The position numbers and the translations under genes are program-made. A stretch of DNA of 64,000 nucleotides, taken from Candidatus Rhodobacter oscarellae. GTDB lineage: Bacteria; Pseudomonadota; Alphaproteobacteria; Rhodobacterales; Rhodobacteraceae. Under the pieces are notes generated by a model. It had not been told where the DNA came from, did not search any database, and was given only the letters and a program-made list of their open reading frames with translations. Below, in pieces: positions 18,844 to 26,798 of this stretch. The stretch spans positions 1,694,151 through 1,758,150 of the forward strand of contig NZ_LFTY01000002.1 in assembly GCF_001078595.1 (NCBI RefSeq), in the 5' to 3' direction. Each line of letters opens with the position of its first letter. The stretch's first letter is position 1.

Positions 18844-19235
18844 CACCACAACAAAAATTCATGAAAGATCTGGAAGAGCGCGACTACAGCAAATTGGCGG
18901 TGCCTCCGCAGTTTTTGCATTTCATCAAAATGCGCGATAAACTCGCGTACTATTCGCTTCAGCTGAGGCCGTTCTTTTATCAAGATCCGTGGGACCTGCC
19001 GGTGATCGTCGATGGTCGCAGATACACCCCCGCGGATCTAGTTACATTGCAAGGAACGGGGATGTCATCCGTCGAGTTCTTTGACCTTCTCACCGATATT
19101 GAAGTCGCGCTGATCGAAGCTGCCTCGCGGCGCGGGATCAGGCTGCGCAAGCGTCCGAAGGTAGATAAGGAAGACACCCTCGGCTCGATGCCGCAACGGA
19201 CTAGGAAGGCCGGAGGCTACGCCCTGGGCGAATAG
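18840..19235 (+). CDS. Small element protein, function unknown
   Basis: A 131-residue protein, translationally coupled to the relaxase by an ATGA overlap, so probably a mobilisation accessory. It is mostly helical and has a basic C terminus (RLRKRPKVDKE). No signal peptide, membrane helix or recognised motif. It converges on the minus-strand gene 17 bp away. Confidence 0.6.
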   Translation: MTPQQKFMKDLEERDYSKLAVPPQFLHFIKMRDKLAYYSLQLRPFFYQDPWDLPVIVDGRRYTPADLVTLQGTGMSSVEFFDLLTDIEVALIEAASRRGIRLRKRPKVDKEDTLGSMPQRTRKAGGYALGE

Positions 19236-19252
19236 CCCAAGGCGCGGGTGTG

Positions 19253-19690
19253 TCAGCGCCAAAACCGCCACCAGCGCCGGGATTTTAGCCGTTGCACCTC
19301 GGCCATGGCGGCATCGGCACGTTGTTTTTCCGAAGTGGCCATTGCCTCAGCCTCTTCCACGCGGGCACGCAGCCTTGCAATTTCCGCCGCAAACTCTTCG
19401 GGTTCGCCGAATTCTTTCGCCATCGAAAGAACGCTTTTGTGAACCCAATCCTTGACAAGTCCGGCCTCCTTCCGACGCACTGCCAGTGCGCGCTGCCGTT
19501 CTGCGCCTGATTTGGGCTTGTTTTTGCCCTCTGCGGGTTCTGGCTTTGGGGCCAGTAGGTCCTTGGCGTTGAGCGTGAAAACACCGTCTTTCAGCTTCAT
19601 GCGGGCTTCGGTGATTTCAATTTTGGCCAGTTCGCCTGAGTGGATTGCGGCTTGGATTTCTGGGTCGATATTGACGATTTGCGCGGTCAT
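19253..19690 (-). CDS. Element protein with ribbon-helix-helix-like and coiled-coil parts
   Basis: A 145-residue protein on the opposite strand to the rest of the element. An N-terminal strand-rich segment (1-50) is followed by a basic stretch ERQRALAVRRKEAGLVKDW that recalls RHH-type DNA-binding proteins, then a coiled coil (about 100-138) ending in an unusual Trp/Arg tail (RRWWRFWR). AGAACCCC lies just before the ATG. A copy-number or transfer regulator is plausible, but this is inference only. Confidence 0.55.
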   Translation of the reverse strand: MTAQIVNIDPEIQAAIHSGELAKIEITEARMKLKDGVFTLNAKDLLAPKPEPAEGKNKPKSGAERQRALAVRRKEAGLVKDWVHKSVLSMAKEFGEPEEFAAEIARLRARVEEAEAMATSEKQRADAAMAEVQRLKSRRWWRFWR

Positions 19691-19890
19691 ATGGGGTTCT
19701 CCGTTAGTCTAACGGGTTTGACTAACGGAACATGGGGGTAAACCATTATTTTCAAAGCCAATCTGATAGCGGCGGCGCAACTATTCCCGCCGATACTTTG
19801 CTGACCAAACCCCTTGAACTTCTCCTTCATGCCCATGCATACTGCAACGATCTTTGATTGAGTCGAATTTTCCGGCGGGACGAGCATACT

Positions 19891-20697
19891 ATGGGCAAGA
19901 AGAACGTTGTTCCATTCTTGAAATGGGCGGGCGGCAAGCGGTGGCTTGTTGAGCAACAAGACACCCTGTTCGACATATCTTTCGAACGATACATTGAGCC
20001 ATTTCTGGGGAGCGGCTCGGTTTTCTTTTCGATTCAACCGTCAAATGCGATTTTATCAGATGCAAATGCACGATTGATCGAGTGCTACAAGAGCATTCAA
20101 AAAAATTACGCAAGAATTGAAGAGCTATTGCGAGACCACCACAAGAACCATTCAAACGAATACTATTACGAAGTTCGTTCTGCCAGCTTTGGCGACCCTA
20201 CAGAACGAGCAGCACAATTTATCTACCTGAACAGAACATGTTTCAATGGCCTCTATCGGGTTAACCTAAAGGGACAATTTAACGTTCCGATTGGAACGAA
20301 AACCTCCGTAGTCCTTCCGACAGATAAATTCGCCAAGATTTCAGACGTATTGAAGAACATCCAATTGAATACTTGCGACTTCGAGGAAACCATATCCAAA
20401 GCCGGAGCTGGGGATTTGGTTTACTTGGACCCCCCTTATACCGTAAAACATAATTACAATGGATTTTTGAAATATAACGAAAAAATCTTCAGCTGGGATG
20501 ATCAAGTCCGTTTGAAAGACTGTGCCGCGGCGGCTGCCTCTCGGGGGGCGACCGTGATCATTTCGAATGCAGCACATTCAAGCCTACGAGAACTTTATCA
20601 AGATGCCCGATCAGTTAAAACGGTTCGGCGTTCCAGCGTCTTGGCTGCAAGCTCTGCAAAACGAGGCTGCGTTGAAGAGATTTTGGTGGTGTTCTAA
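19891..20697 (+). CDS. DNA adenine N6-methyltransferase, Dam/D12 class
   Basis: A 268-residue class-alpha adenine methyltransferase. The SAM-binding motif X FLKWAGGKR is at 9-17, motif I EPFLGSGSVFF at 36-46, and catalytic motif IV DPPY at 180-183. Dam relatives methylate GATC, but the target here is not readable from the sequence. Start at 19891 gives the standard N terminus; the longer frame starts with a TTG and adds 11 unrelated residues. No restriction endonuclease gene is adjacent. Its TAA overlaps the next ATG by one base. The DNA is clearly more AT-rich than the host genes and the integrase, a sign of separate acquisition. Confidence 0.9.
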   Translation: MGKKNVVPFLKWAGGKRWLVEQQDTLFDISFERYIEPFLGSGSVFFSIQPSNAILSDANARLIECYKSIQKNYARIEELLRDHHKNHSNEYYYEVRSASFGDPTERAAQFIYLNRTCFNGLYRVNLKGQFNVPIGTKTSVVLPTDKFAKISDVLKNIQLNTCDFEETISKAGAGDLVYLDPPYTVKHNYNGFLKYNEKIFSWDDQVRLKDCAAAAASRGATVIISNAAHSSLRELYQDARSVKTVRRSSVLAASSAKRGCVEEILVVF

Positions 20698-21230
20698 TGA
20701 TCAAAAAACTTTCCACCTATATACCGGAAATTATCCCTGCCCGAACTCTACAGTTCATAACCGACTGCTTTATGGTCTTAGTGGAAGCAATAATCGTTCT
20801 TCTAATTGTGCACGTCCCTCTGGTTTTGAGCCTGATTTACAAGAAGATTGGCTCCGAAGGAACGTCCATTGTTGAAACAGTATTTGAAAGCTATCAGGTT
20901 GGTGATGTGCTTGGATACGTTGCTGGCTTGTTGGCTTCATCAACTGCCTACTTTTTCGTCCGCTTCCGATACGCACGATACAAACCCTACACAATGGCCG
21001 TTGTCGCTTTTTCCCCAGTCATTTTGATTTTCTTTGCAGCCCCCGTGTTTTTTCGGGACTTGGATGGCAATATCTCAACAGGAACGTTCACGAATAACTA
21101 CATTATTGGGCTATTGGCTTTTGCAGCTGCGATATGGCTCTTCTCTTTGTATCAGCAGAAAGCCATCTCGAGGATATCCGGAGATTCCGGCGCAGACGAC
21201 CTCATGAAGAGAGTGCATAGGCCGAAATGA
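20697..21230 (+). CDS. Four-helix membrane protein of the methyltransferase-DGQHR cassette
   Basis: A 177-residue inner-membrane protein with hydrophobic helices at about 22-47, 70-90, 98-118 and 133-152 and a short basic C-terminal tail. No family motif recognised. Start overlaps the methyltransferase stop by one base and its own stop overlaps the next start as ATGATGA, so all three genes are translated as a unit. Membrane partners are common in phage-defence modules as effectors that depolarise the membrane; whether this one does is speculation. Confidence 0.75.
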   Translation: MIKKLSTYIPEIIPARTLQFITDCFMVLVEAIIVLLIVHVPLVLSLIYKKIGSEGTSIVETVFESYQVGDVLGYVAGLLASSTAYFFVRFRYARYKPYTMAVVAFSPVILIFFAAPVFFRDLDGNISTGTFTNNYIIGLLAFAAAIWLFSLYQQKAISRISGDSGADDLMKRVHRPK

Positions 21231-22381
21231 TGACCCAGAAAAATACAATCTCGTTTCCAGCCATAAAAATGAAGCAGCCTATTGGCGAGTTTCTTGTTGG
21301 CGCGATGCAAGCTAATGATCTCGTCAAGGTTTCATATGCAGACGTCCGTCGTTTGCACGAAAACGAAATGGACGACTACATCGGGATCCAGAGAAGGCTA
21401 ACACTCCAGCGTTCTAAAGAGCTGAAGGAATACGTGAACTCTTTTGATGCCACATTCCCAACAGCGGTGATCCTCTCAGTAAAAGAAGAAAACGCCGTCT
21501 ATGACGAGGAGAAAAGAGAGCTTACGTTAGTTGGAACTGACGATACACCAATTGATGACGTAGCAAAAATAATCGACGGACAGCATAGAGTAGACGGATT
21601 GTCGGCCTTCAAAGGCGAGACCTTTGAGGTCAATGTGTCTATTTTTGTCGGCGTCGATATTGCCACACAGGCAAACATTTTCGCCACCGTTAATTTGGCC
21701 CAGACAAAGGTCAACAGAAGCCTTGCATATGACTTGCTTGCATATGAGAACTTGCGTAGCCCTCAGAAAGTAGCTCATCATATCGCCGTAGCTCTTGATG
21801 GTTTGGAATACAGCCCGTTTTTCCACCGAGTTAAACGCCTCGGGAGTGCCACTCCCGGCCGAAAGAACGAGACCATTACTCAGGCCGCTATGGTTGAATC
21901 AATCTTGGACCTCACATCAAAGGATCCAATGACTGATCGTAATTCCTTTTTTCATCGTCTGCGAATTTCGCCACCTACCGAGGACGAACTTGAAAGGTTC
22001 CCTTTCCGTCAGATGTTCCTTGAGAAGCAGGATGATAAAATTACACAAATCCTTCTCAACTATTTTACGGCAGTGAAAGTAAAATGGCCCGACTCGTGGG
22101 AAGATCTTGACCGAAAAGGTAATGTTCTTCCGAAGACTAACGGCTTAAAGGCGCTCATGCGGTTTCTAAAAATCGTGTATCCGCTCACCAGCGGAGGCGA
22201 CTATTCAGCCGTTCCCACGAAATCGGCGTTTTCAGCATACTTTGAAAAAGTTGCGCTTAAAGATGCCGACTTTAACACCGATACGTTTAAGCCAGGGACC
22301 TCCGGCGAAGCGACTTTGCTTAAAGTTCTTAGACAGTCATTGGAGGAGAACAGCGAAGTTCAGGATCCCTTGATTTCCTGA
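21227..22381 (+). CDS. DGQHR-motif protein (DndB-like)
   Basis: A 384-residue protein with the diagnostic IIDGQHRVDGL block (DGQHR at 117-121). The surrounding layout matches the DGQHR family: an upstream RRLTLQRSKELKEYV helix, then VSIFVGVD and NIFATVNLAQTKVNRSLAYDLLAYE. DndB, the best-known relative, regulates DNA phosphorothioation genes; other DGQHR proteins occur in mobile islands with unknown roles. Here it is coupled to an adenine methyltransferase and a membrane protein. No DndA, C, D or E gene is present, so this is not a Dnd system. Last gene of the element. Confidence 0.85.
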   Translation: MMTQKNTISFPAIKMKQPIGEFLVGAMQANDLVKVSYADVRRLHENEMDDYIGIQRRLTLQRSKELKEYVNSFDATFPTAVILSVKEENAVYDEEKRELTLVGTDDTPIDDVAKIIDGQHRVDGLSAFKGETFEVNVSIFVGVDIATQANIFATVNLAQTKVNRSLAYDLLAYENLRSPQKVAHHIAVALDGLEYSPFFHRVKRLGSATPGRKNETITQAAMVESILDLTSKDPMTDRNSFFHRLRISPPTEDELERFPFRQMFLEKQDDKITQILLNYFTAVKVKWPDSWEDLDRKGNVLPKTNGLKALMRFLKIVYPLTSGGDYSAVPTKSAFSAYFEKVALKDADFNTDTFKPGTSGEATLLKVLRQSLEENSEVQDPLIS

Positions 22382-22480
22382 TCGCACAGTTCCTGCTCCA
22401 CCGACGCAGTTTCAGCCTATCAATGGTGACAATGAGGCTGTGTGTCATGCTTGACCTTAAGCCACATCCCATGGCACAGA

Positions 22481-22494
22481 CTCTTACACATCCG
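22481..22494 (+). repeat. Possible integrase arm-binding site (right)
   Basis: CTCTTACACATCCG, differing by one base from 14491-14504 near attL and in the same orientation. It lies 66 bp from attR and runs into GGAGTCGG, which also occurs near the left end. Confidence 0.45.
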
Positions 22495-22559
22495 GAGTCG
22501 GTGGAGATACTCGGAGCGAAAAATCGTTTTTTTCAGTGGTGTTGATCGTGCATTGCGCG

Positions 22560-22577
22560 CCCTACCGCCGGAGCCAA
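22560..22577 (+). repeat. attR direct repeat of the integrative element
   Basis: Exact 18-base copy of the tRNA-Asn 3' end (14400-14417). The base before and the base after differ from the left copy, which fixes the repeat at 18 bp. Confidence 0.92.
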
Positions 22578-22584
22578 CAAAAAC

Positions 22585-22625
22585 AAGGCCTTAGCGGGAA
22601 ATCGCTAAGGCCTTGATCGTTTTTA
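22585..22625 (+). terminator. Original tRNA-Asn terminator, displaced by the element
   Basis: Perfect 12-bp stem AAGGCCTTAGCG/CGCTAAGGCCTT (22585-22596 with 22603-22614), 6-base loop, then GATCGTTTTT. It lies 8 bp after attR, the place where a tRNA terminator would be before insertion. Confidence 0.85.
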
Positions 22626-22824
22626 GTCTCAGAATAGGCTCAGAAATCACGATATTTTGAGGAGGACTTCTATGTTCAGCGATGATCAGGCGACAAGTTG
22701 CGTGACAGCTAAACCAACGCAAAGTGGCGCAGGCCGACATAGATAAGAAATGCAGCGAATGCCTAAAGTGAGCCCAGATCGGGCATTGCGCCGCTTCCGT
22801 CAGCGGTTATTTGGGCGCCATGTT

Positions 22825-23472
22825 TTACAATAATGCCAGCACAAGCTTGGGGTCTTGCCTTTGACGGTAGTCAGGCCCGCAATCAGCGAGCAAGATGCGC
22901 TGATCTTGCCCAATCAAAAAGGTCGCCGTGACTGGCACGTCCCATTTCCCATTGCTATTTCGGCTACCGACGTCTGTTCTTAATTCGACAAGTTTTTCGC
23001 GAACATTTTTTGGCAACGAAAAAGTGAGGCCATATGCATCACCAACAGAATTGTCAGCATCGCAAAGAAGCTCATAGCTTAGCCCCGTGGCCTTCCTAAA
23101 TTTGCGACCGTTTTCGGATGACTCGGGCGAAATCGCGTAAAGCGTCGCTCCTTTGGCAGTGATTTCAGGCACGTAGCTCTGCCAAACTTTGAGGGTTACA
23201 TCGCAAAAGTTGCACCAACTACCACGATAAAACGTCAAGATGACCGGGCCATGAAGTAGGGTCTCTTTCAGAGAAATCGTCTGATCTGTAGAAGCTAGGA
23301 GCGAAAAATCAGGAGCCATATCGCCCGCTTGAAGAGGAGTCACCGTTGCCAAATGCGATATAGCCTTCGAAATCTGAGCATCGAACAGCACACGAATTTC
23401 CTCGCCACGTCGGCCAATAATTTCTTTCTCTACTTCGGCCAGTTCTTGATTAATTGATGTGTTTTCAGCCAT
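22825..23472 (-). CDS. Peroxiredoxin (AhpC/TSA, AhpE/BCP-like)
   Basis: A 215-residue thioredoxin-fold peroxidase. The active-site block FYRGSWCNFC places the peroxidatic Cys in the first helix with a CxxC neighbour; thioredoxin-fold strands follow to the conserved VPVTATFLIG near residue 180. I chose the ATG at 23472 (N-terminal MAENTSINQEL, with TTGGAA upstream) because the 45-residue extension in the longer frame has no family match or ribosome-binding site. It would reduce peroxides in the cytoplasm. It stands alone between attR and tRNA-Ser and is somewhat AT-richer than other host genes, so it might be a leftover of an older insertion. Confidence 0.85.
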   Translation of the reverse strand: MAENTSINQELAEVEKEIIGRRGEEIRVLFDAQISKAISHLATVTPLQAGDMAPDFSLLASTDQTISLKETLLHGPVILTFYRGSWCNFCDVTLKVWQSYVPEITAKGATLYAISPESSENGRKFRKATGLSYELLCDADNSVGDAYGLTFSLPKNVREKLVELRTDVGSRNSNGKWDVPVTATFLIGQDQRILLADCGPDYRQRQDPKLVLALL

Positions 23473-23723
23473 TTCCAAGTCAAGCCTTTCATGAAATATT
23501 GTGGCTTTGGTGTTTCGCAACACTCTAACAGGGCTTGAGAAAGAAGAAAGTGTGAGGTTTGAGGGCGTCGCGATGACGGCTCTGTCCGCTTCTTCCTCTA
23601 TTGCCAAATAGGCGAACCGGATTAATTAGAACCCAACCGGAGGACAGTTTGTTTTCAATGCGAGTAAAGTACTGAAAAATATGTCCCAAATTGGGAAATC
23701 TCATACTTCCTCAGAGGTTTGGG

Positions 23724-23811
23724 TGGCGGAGAAGGAGGGATTCGAACCCCCGGAGGCTTTCACCTCAACGGTTTTCAAGACCGCCGCATTCGACCACTCT
23801 GCCACTTCTCC
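23724..23811 (-). tRNA. tRNA-Ser (anticodon TGA)
   Basis: On the minus strand, GGAGAAG pairs with CTTCTCC as acceptor stem, discriminator G and encoded CCA follow. Anticodon loop CTTGAAA gives TGA (Ser). A long variable arm (class II) is present and the T arm GGGTTCGAATCCC is standard. Confidence 0.96.
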
Positions 23812-24169
23812 GTTGCGGGACACATAGGCCCGATTGCCGACTGAGCGCAAGACGCGCTCGCACTAAGACAGGCGGCCACGATGCCGCATTTTTGCGGCGC
23901 GGCGGTGCATAAGATCACCGATCGCGCGGGCCTCACACAGCGAGCCATCCAGCAGGGCTAGCGCGGCCATGCCCGCGCCGGGATCCGCGCGCGCTGCTTG
24001 CGGGCCGGCACGCGCGGCAATGTCACAACAAGCGCTGAAAAGCGCCCACCGCCCATTGGACTCTTTCCAAAATCGAACATCTGGGCTATCTTGGCAGTGG
24101 TCGCGTGCAGCCCGCGCGCGGCATCGAGCAATAAAAGCCTGGCAATGATCGGGCATTAGGGGGCACGGC
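23812..24169. other. Intergenic region between tRNA-Ser and the SPOR lipoprotein gene
   Basis: About 360 bp without a gene I can support. A minus-strand frame crosses it and the SPOR start but is rich in Arg, Ala and Cys and shows no family features. The promoters of tRNA-Ser and of the SPOR gene should lie here. Confidence 0.55.
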
Positions 24170-25081
24170 ATGGCAAGAACGCGGACAGGGCGCATAGCCC
24201 TTATACTGTGTAGTGTGAGCATCTTAGCAGCCTGCGAAAAGGGCGGCGGCTTCGCTTTCACCAAAGACAAAGGCTCCGCCGGAGCGGAGGTCAACAGCCT
24301 AGAGACGCCAAACGCGTCCTCGGTGAAGCTGATCGAACGCGACGTCGAAGCCCCCGAGGCCTTCCAGGCCAGCGATCAGGGCCTGTGGGACGGGCGCCCG
24401 TCGCTGGGCGGCGTTTGGGTCGCACACCCGGACGTGAAGGCACCCGAGCGGGTGATCATCCGCAATGAAGAGAACGGCAAGTTCGTGATCGGTGCGCTGT
24501 TCAAGCGCGAGCGCGACAATCCCGGCCCACGCATCCAGGTCAGCTCTGACGCCGCTTCGGCGCTGGGCATGCTGGCGGGCGCGCCCGACGCCCTAAACGT
24601 CACCGCGTTGCGGCGCCAAGAGGTGCCTGTGAACGACGGTCCTGCCGCGCCCGTGGCAACCGGGCCCGAGGCCCTACCGCCGCCGGAGGCGATCCAGACC
24701 GCATCGCTTGATCCTATCGCCGCGGCCAGCGCCGCGCTCGACGAGGTTGAGGCCTCAGTCGCCGCCGCGAAGCCCGCCGTGAAGCCCGTGCAAACGGCAT
24801 CGCTGGCCCCAACGCCCACGCCAAAGCCTGCACCCGCGGCCTCCAAGCTCAGAGAGCCCATCATCCAGATCGGCCTCTTCAGCGAAGAGCAGAACGCGAC
24901 AAACACCGGCGCCGCCCTGCGCAACGCCGGGATCCTGCCCACGATCAAGACCCATAAAAGCAAGGGCAAGACCTACTACCGCGTGACGATCGGCCCTGCG
25001 CCGAATTCTGCCGAACGCGCGGCAATGCTGAAAAAAGTGAAGGACTTGGGCTATTCCGACGCCTATTTTGTGACTAATTAG
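24170..25081 (+). CDS. SPOR-domain lipoprotein
   Basis: A 303-residue envelope protein. The N terminus is a lipoprotein signal with lipobox LAAC (lipidated Cys at about residue 22). A conserved globular part (about 60-145; GVWVAHPDV, ERVIIRN) is followed by a Pro/Ala/Thr-rich linker (150-225) and a C-terminal SPOR domain (about 230-303; IQIGLFSEEQNA to DAYFV), which binds denuded glycan strands at the septum. The D,D-carboxypeptidase gene starts 76 bp downstream, in keeping with a cell-wall or division role. Confidence 0.88.
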   Translation: MARTRTGRIALILCSVSILAACEKGGGFAFTKDKGSAGAEVNSLETPNASSVKLIERDVEAPEAFQASDQGLWDGRPSLGGVWVAHPDVKAPERVIIRNEENGKFVIGALFKRERDNPGPRIQVSSDAASALGMLAGAPDALNVTALRRQEVPVNDGPAAPVATGPEALPPPEAIQTASLDPIAAASAALDEVEASVAAAKPAVKPVQTASLAPTPTPKPAPAASKLREPIIQIGLFSEEQNATNTGAALRNAGILPTIKTHKSKGKTYYRVTIGPAPNSAERAAMLKKVKDLGYSDAYFVTN

Positions 25082-25156
25082 GTCTAGCCTGGGCGCGCAT
25101 CAACGGCCCCCGCCGGTGCGCGCCAACCAAAACACAAAAGGACCCGCTGTCACGCC

Positions 25157-26314
25157 ATGCGCTCTGCCCCTCTGCTCGCCGCACTTGTCCTATCGTTTCT
25201 GACCACGCTGCCCGGCTGGGCCTTCGACACATCCGCGCGCGCGGCCTATGTCTATGACGTGAACACCGAAACCGTGCTGATGGCCAAGGACATCGACCAG
25301 CCCCTGCCCCCGGCCTCGATGTCCAAGCTGATGACGCTGAACATGCTCTTTGAGGCGCTGCGCGACGGGCGCGTCTCGCTGGACACGCGCTTCACGGTGT
25401 CGACCAAGGCCCGGAACATGGGCGGCTCGACCATGTTCCTGACCGAGCAGGACCGGCCCACCGTGGAAGAGCTGATCAAGGGCATCATCGTGCTGTCGGG
25501 CAACGACGCCTGCGTCGCCGTGGCCGAGGGGCTTGCCGGCACGGAAGAGGCCTTTGCCCAGCTCATGAACCAACGCGCCAAAGCGCTTGGCATGAACAAC
25601 TCCACCTTCGCAAATTCAAGCGGCTGGCCGCACCCAAACCAGCGCATGTCGATGCGCGACCTCGGCACGCTCGCGACCCGGTTAATCCAGGAGTTCCCGG
25701 AATATTACGGCTACTTCGCCATGACCGAGTTCGAATGGGACGGGCGGGCGCCGCAGAACCGCTTTAATCGCAACCCTCTGTTGAAGCTTGGGATCGGCGC
25801 GGACGGGCTTAAAACCGGCCACACGTCCGAGGCGGGCTATGGCCTGGTAGGCTCGGCCCTGCAGGCCAACCGCCGGGTGATCTTTGTGCTGAGCGGGCTC
25901 GACAGCCAGCAGGCCCGCGCGCAGGAATCCGAGCGCGTGGTCAACTGGGCCTTCCGCCAATTCGTCGAGCGCACCATCGTGGAAAAGGACGAACGCGTGG
26001 CCGAGATCCCTGTTTGGCTGGGCGAGGCAGAGAAGGTCGGCGTGCTGATCTCTGACGAGGTGCGGATGCTGATCCCCGCGCTGGTGCAGGGCGAGATCCC
26101 CGGCGAGATGACCTATCGCACCCCGCTTGAGGCGCCAATCACCAAGGGGCAGGTCATCGGAGAGCTGATCGTGCGCGTGCCGGATATGCCTGAGGCGCGG
26201 GTTGATCTGATCGCCGACCGGGACGTGGCCCGTGGCGGTTTCATGCCGCGGGTGCGCACCGCCGCACGGCTGCTTTTTGCGCGCATCGCTGGAACGGCAG
26301 CCGAGCTGCTGTGA
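25157..26314 (+). CDS. D-alanyl-D-alanine carboxypeptidase (PBP5/6-like)
   Basis: A 385-residue periplasmic penicillin-binding protein that removes the terminal D-Ala of peptidoglycan stem peptides. Signal peptide with cleavage near WAFDTSA (about 22). The serine triad motifs are S54xxK57 (SMSK), S114-G-N116 and K219-T-G. The C-terminal PBP5 domain covers about 270-360, and the last 30 residues form an amphipathic anchor (LLFARIAGTAAELL). Together with the SPOR lipoprotein upstream it forms a cell-wall pair. Confidence 0.92.
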   Translation: MRSAPLLAALVLSFLTTLPGWAFDTSARAAYVYDVNTETVLMAKDIDQPLPPASMSKLMTLNMLFEALRDGRVSLDTRFTVSTKARNMGGSTMFLTEQDRPTVEELIKGIIVLSGNDACVAVAEGLAGTEEAFAQLMNQRAKALGMNNSTFANSSGWPHPNQRMSMRDLGTLATRLIQEFPEYYGYFAMTEFEWDGRAPQNRFNRNPLLKLGIGADGLKTGHTSEAGYGLVGSALQANRRVIFVLSGLDSQQARAQESERVVNWAFRQFVERTIVEKDERVAEIPVWLGEAEKVGVLISDEVRMLIPALVQGEIPGEMTYRTPLEAPITKGQVIGELIVRVPDMPEARVDLIADRDVARGGFMPRVRTAARLLFARIAGTAAELL

Positions 26315-26798
26315 CATGCTTCGGCACTTGGCCGAAAAGGGCCTGGAGCTGGCGTTGAAGATCTGCCGCCCCGGACTTGATCCAGGGCCTCCACCTTGAA
26401 CCGAGCGCAACATGGGCAGCGGCCGACCTGGAGGTCGCCTGCGCATCATCTCCGAAGGTCGCCCGGTTCTGATAAACGCAATCGCTTCTTTGGTATGCGA
26501 CGTGGCAAAAGCGGCCTCCTGGGGGAGGTCGGCCGCTGCCCGAGGCAAGCTCGGGCGGTTGCACTGCTTGAGTAGCCATGCGTCTGGTGTCGGCAAGCGC
26601 CGCTAGAGCGTTGTATGCTGTGCTCAGCGTCCGCTCCAGACCAAAACTGACCAAACGCACGGGGCTTCGAATTCAACTGTGAGACCTGGCCGGCGCGCTG
26701 ATCACGCAGAGATACCGACATACTGTAAATGCTCGACACCCCACGCATGATTTCCTACTAAGCCAATTCCATGTCCCATTGGAGCGACTGCAACACAG
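26315..26798. other. Intergenic region holding one copy of a dispersed repeat
   Basis: About 480 bp between the carboxypeptidase and tmk. The centre (26360-26600) is a hairpin-rich repeat; short open frames here are by-products of it. The last 190 bp should hold the tmk promoter. Confidence 0.7.
26360..26600 (+). repeat. Dispersed intergenic repeat, copy 1
   Basis: About 240 bp similar to the reverse complement of 31157-31397. Its most conserved block (26509-26565; begins AAAAGCGGCCTCC) is identical in both copies over more than 50 bp. It contains several hairpins: a CCCCGGxCTTGA-type arm at the left end, GACCTGGAGGTC in the middle, the GCGGCC...GGCCGC arm, and GCCCGA/TCGGGC. The variable middle shows the copies are not recent duplicates. 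Confidence 0.85.

Larger units (their letters stand above)
14400..22577 (+). mobile_element. 8.2-kb integrative, probably mobilizable element in tRNA-Asn
   Basis: Bounded by 18-bp direct repeats, one inside the tRNA-Asn 3' end. Contents in order: terminator, tyrosine integrase, a gene preceded by repeated TGCAGGT heptamers (possible replication module), hairpin plus MobV/Pre-like relaxase gene, two small genes, then an AT-richer three-gene cargo (adenine methyltransferase, membrane protein, DGQHR protein). No conjugative pilus genes, capsid or tail genes are present, so it is not a self-transmissible ICE or a prophage; a mobilizable element using another element's transfer machinery fits best. 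Confidence 0.88.
22382..22824. other. Right end of the element and flank
   Basis: Contains the right arm-site motif (22481-22494), a T-run after ATCG near 22530, attR (22560-22577) and the displaced tRNA terminator (22585-22625). A 24-codon frame at 22672-22746 has a strong GAGGAGGA ribosome-binding site but no recognisable product; I note it without calling it a gene. Confidence 0.6.

Noticed and set aside
19891-22381. Dnd phosphorothioation or classical restriction-modification system
   Set aside because: The DGQHR protein has no DndA, C, D, E or Pbe partners and no nuclease gene accompanies the methyltransferase.
14400-22577. Prophage
   Set aside because: No capsid, terminase, tail or lysis genes; the gene set fits a mobilizable element.
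22672-22746. 24-codon frame with strong ribosome-binding site after attR
   Set aside because: Too short and without any recognisable feature; may be a remnant.
23863-24294. Minus-strand frame of 143 codons before the SPOR gene
   Set aside because: It overlaps the start of a well-supported lipoprotein gene, has shadow-like composition and no motif; a shorter start at 24168 would leave no room for either promoter.
26412-26606. Short open frames inside the dispersed repeats that share a peptide stretch
   Set aside because: The shared residues follow from DNA identity between the two repeat copies; the conserved features are hairpins and the frames differ outside that block.
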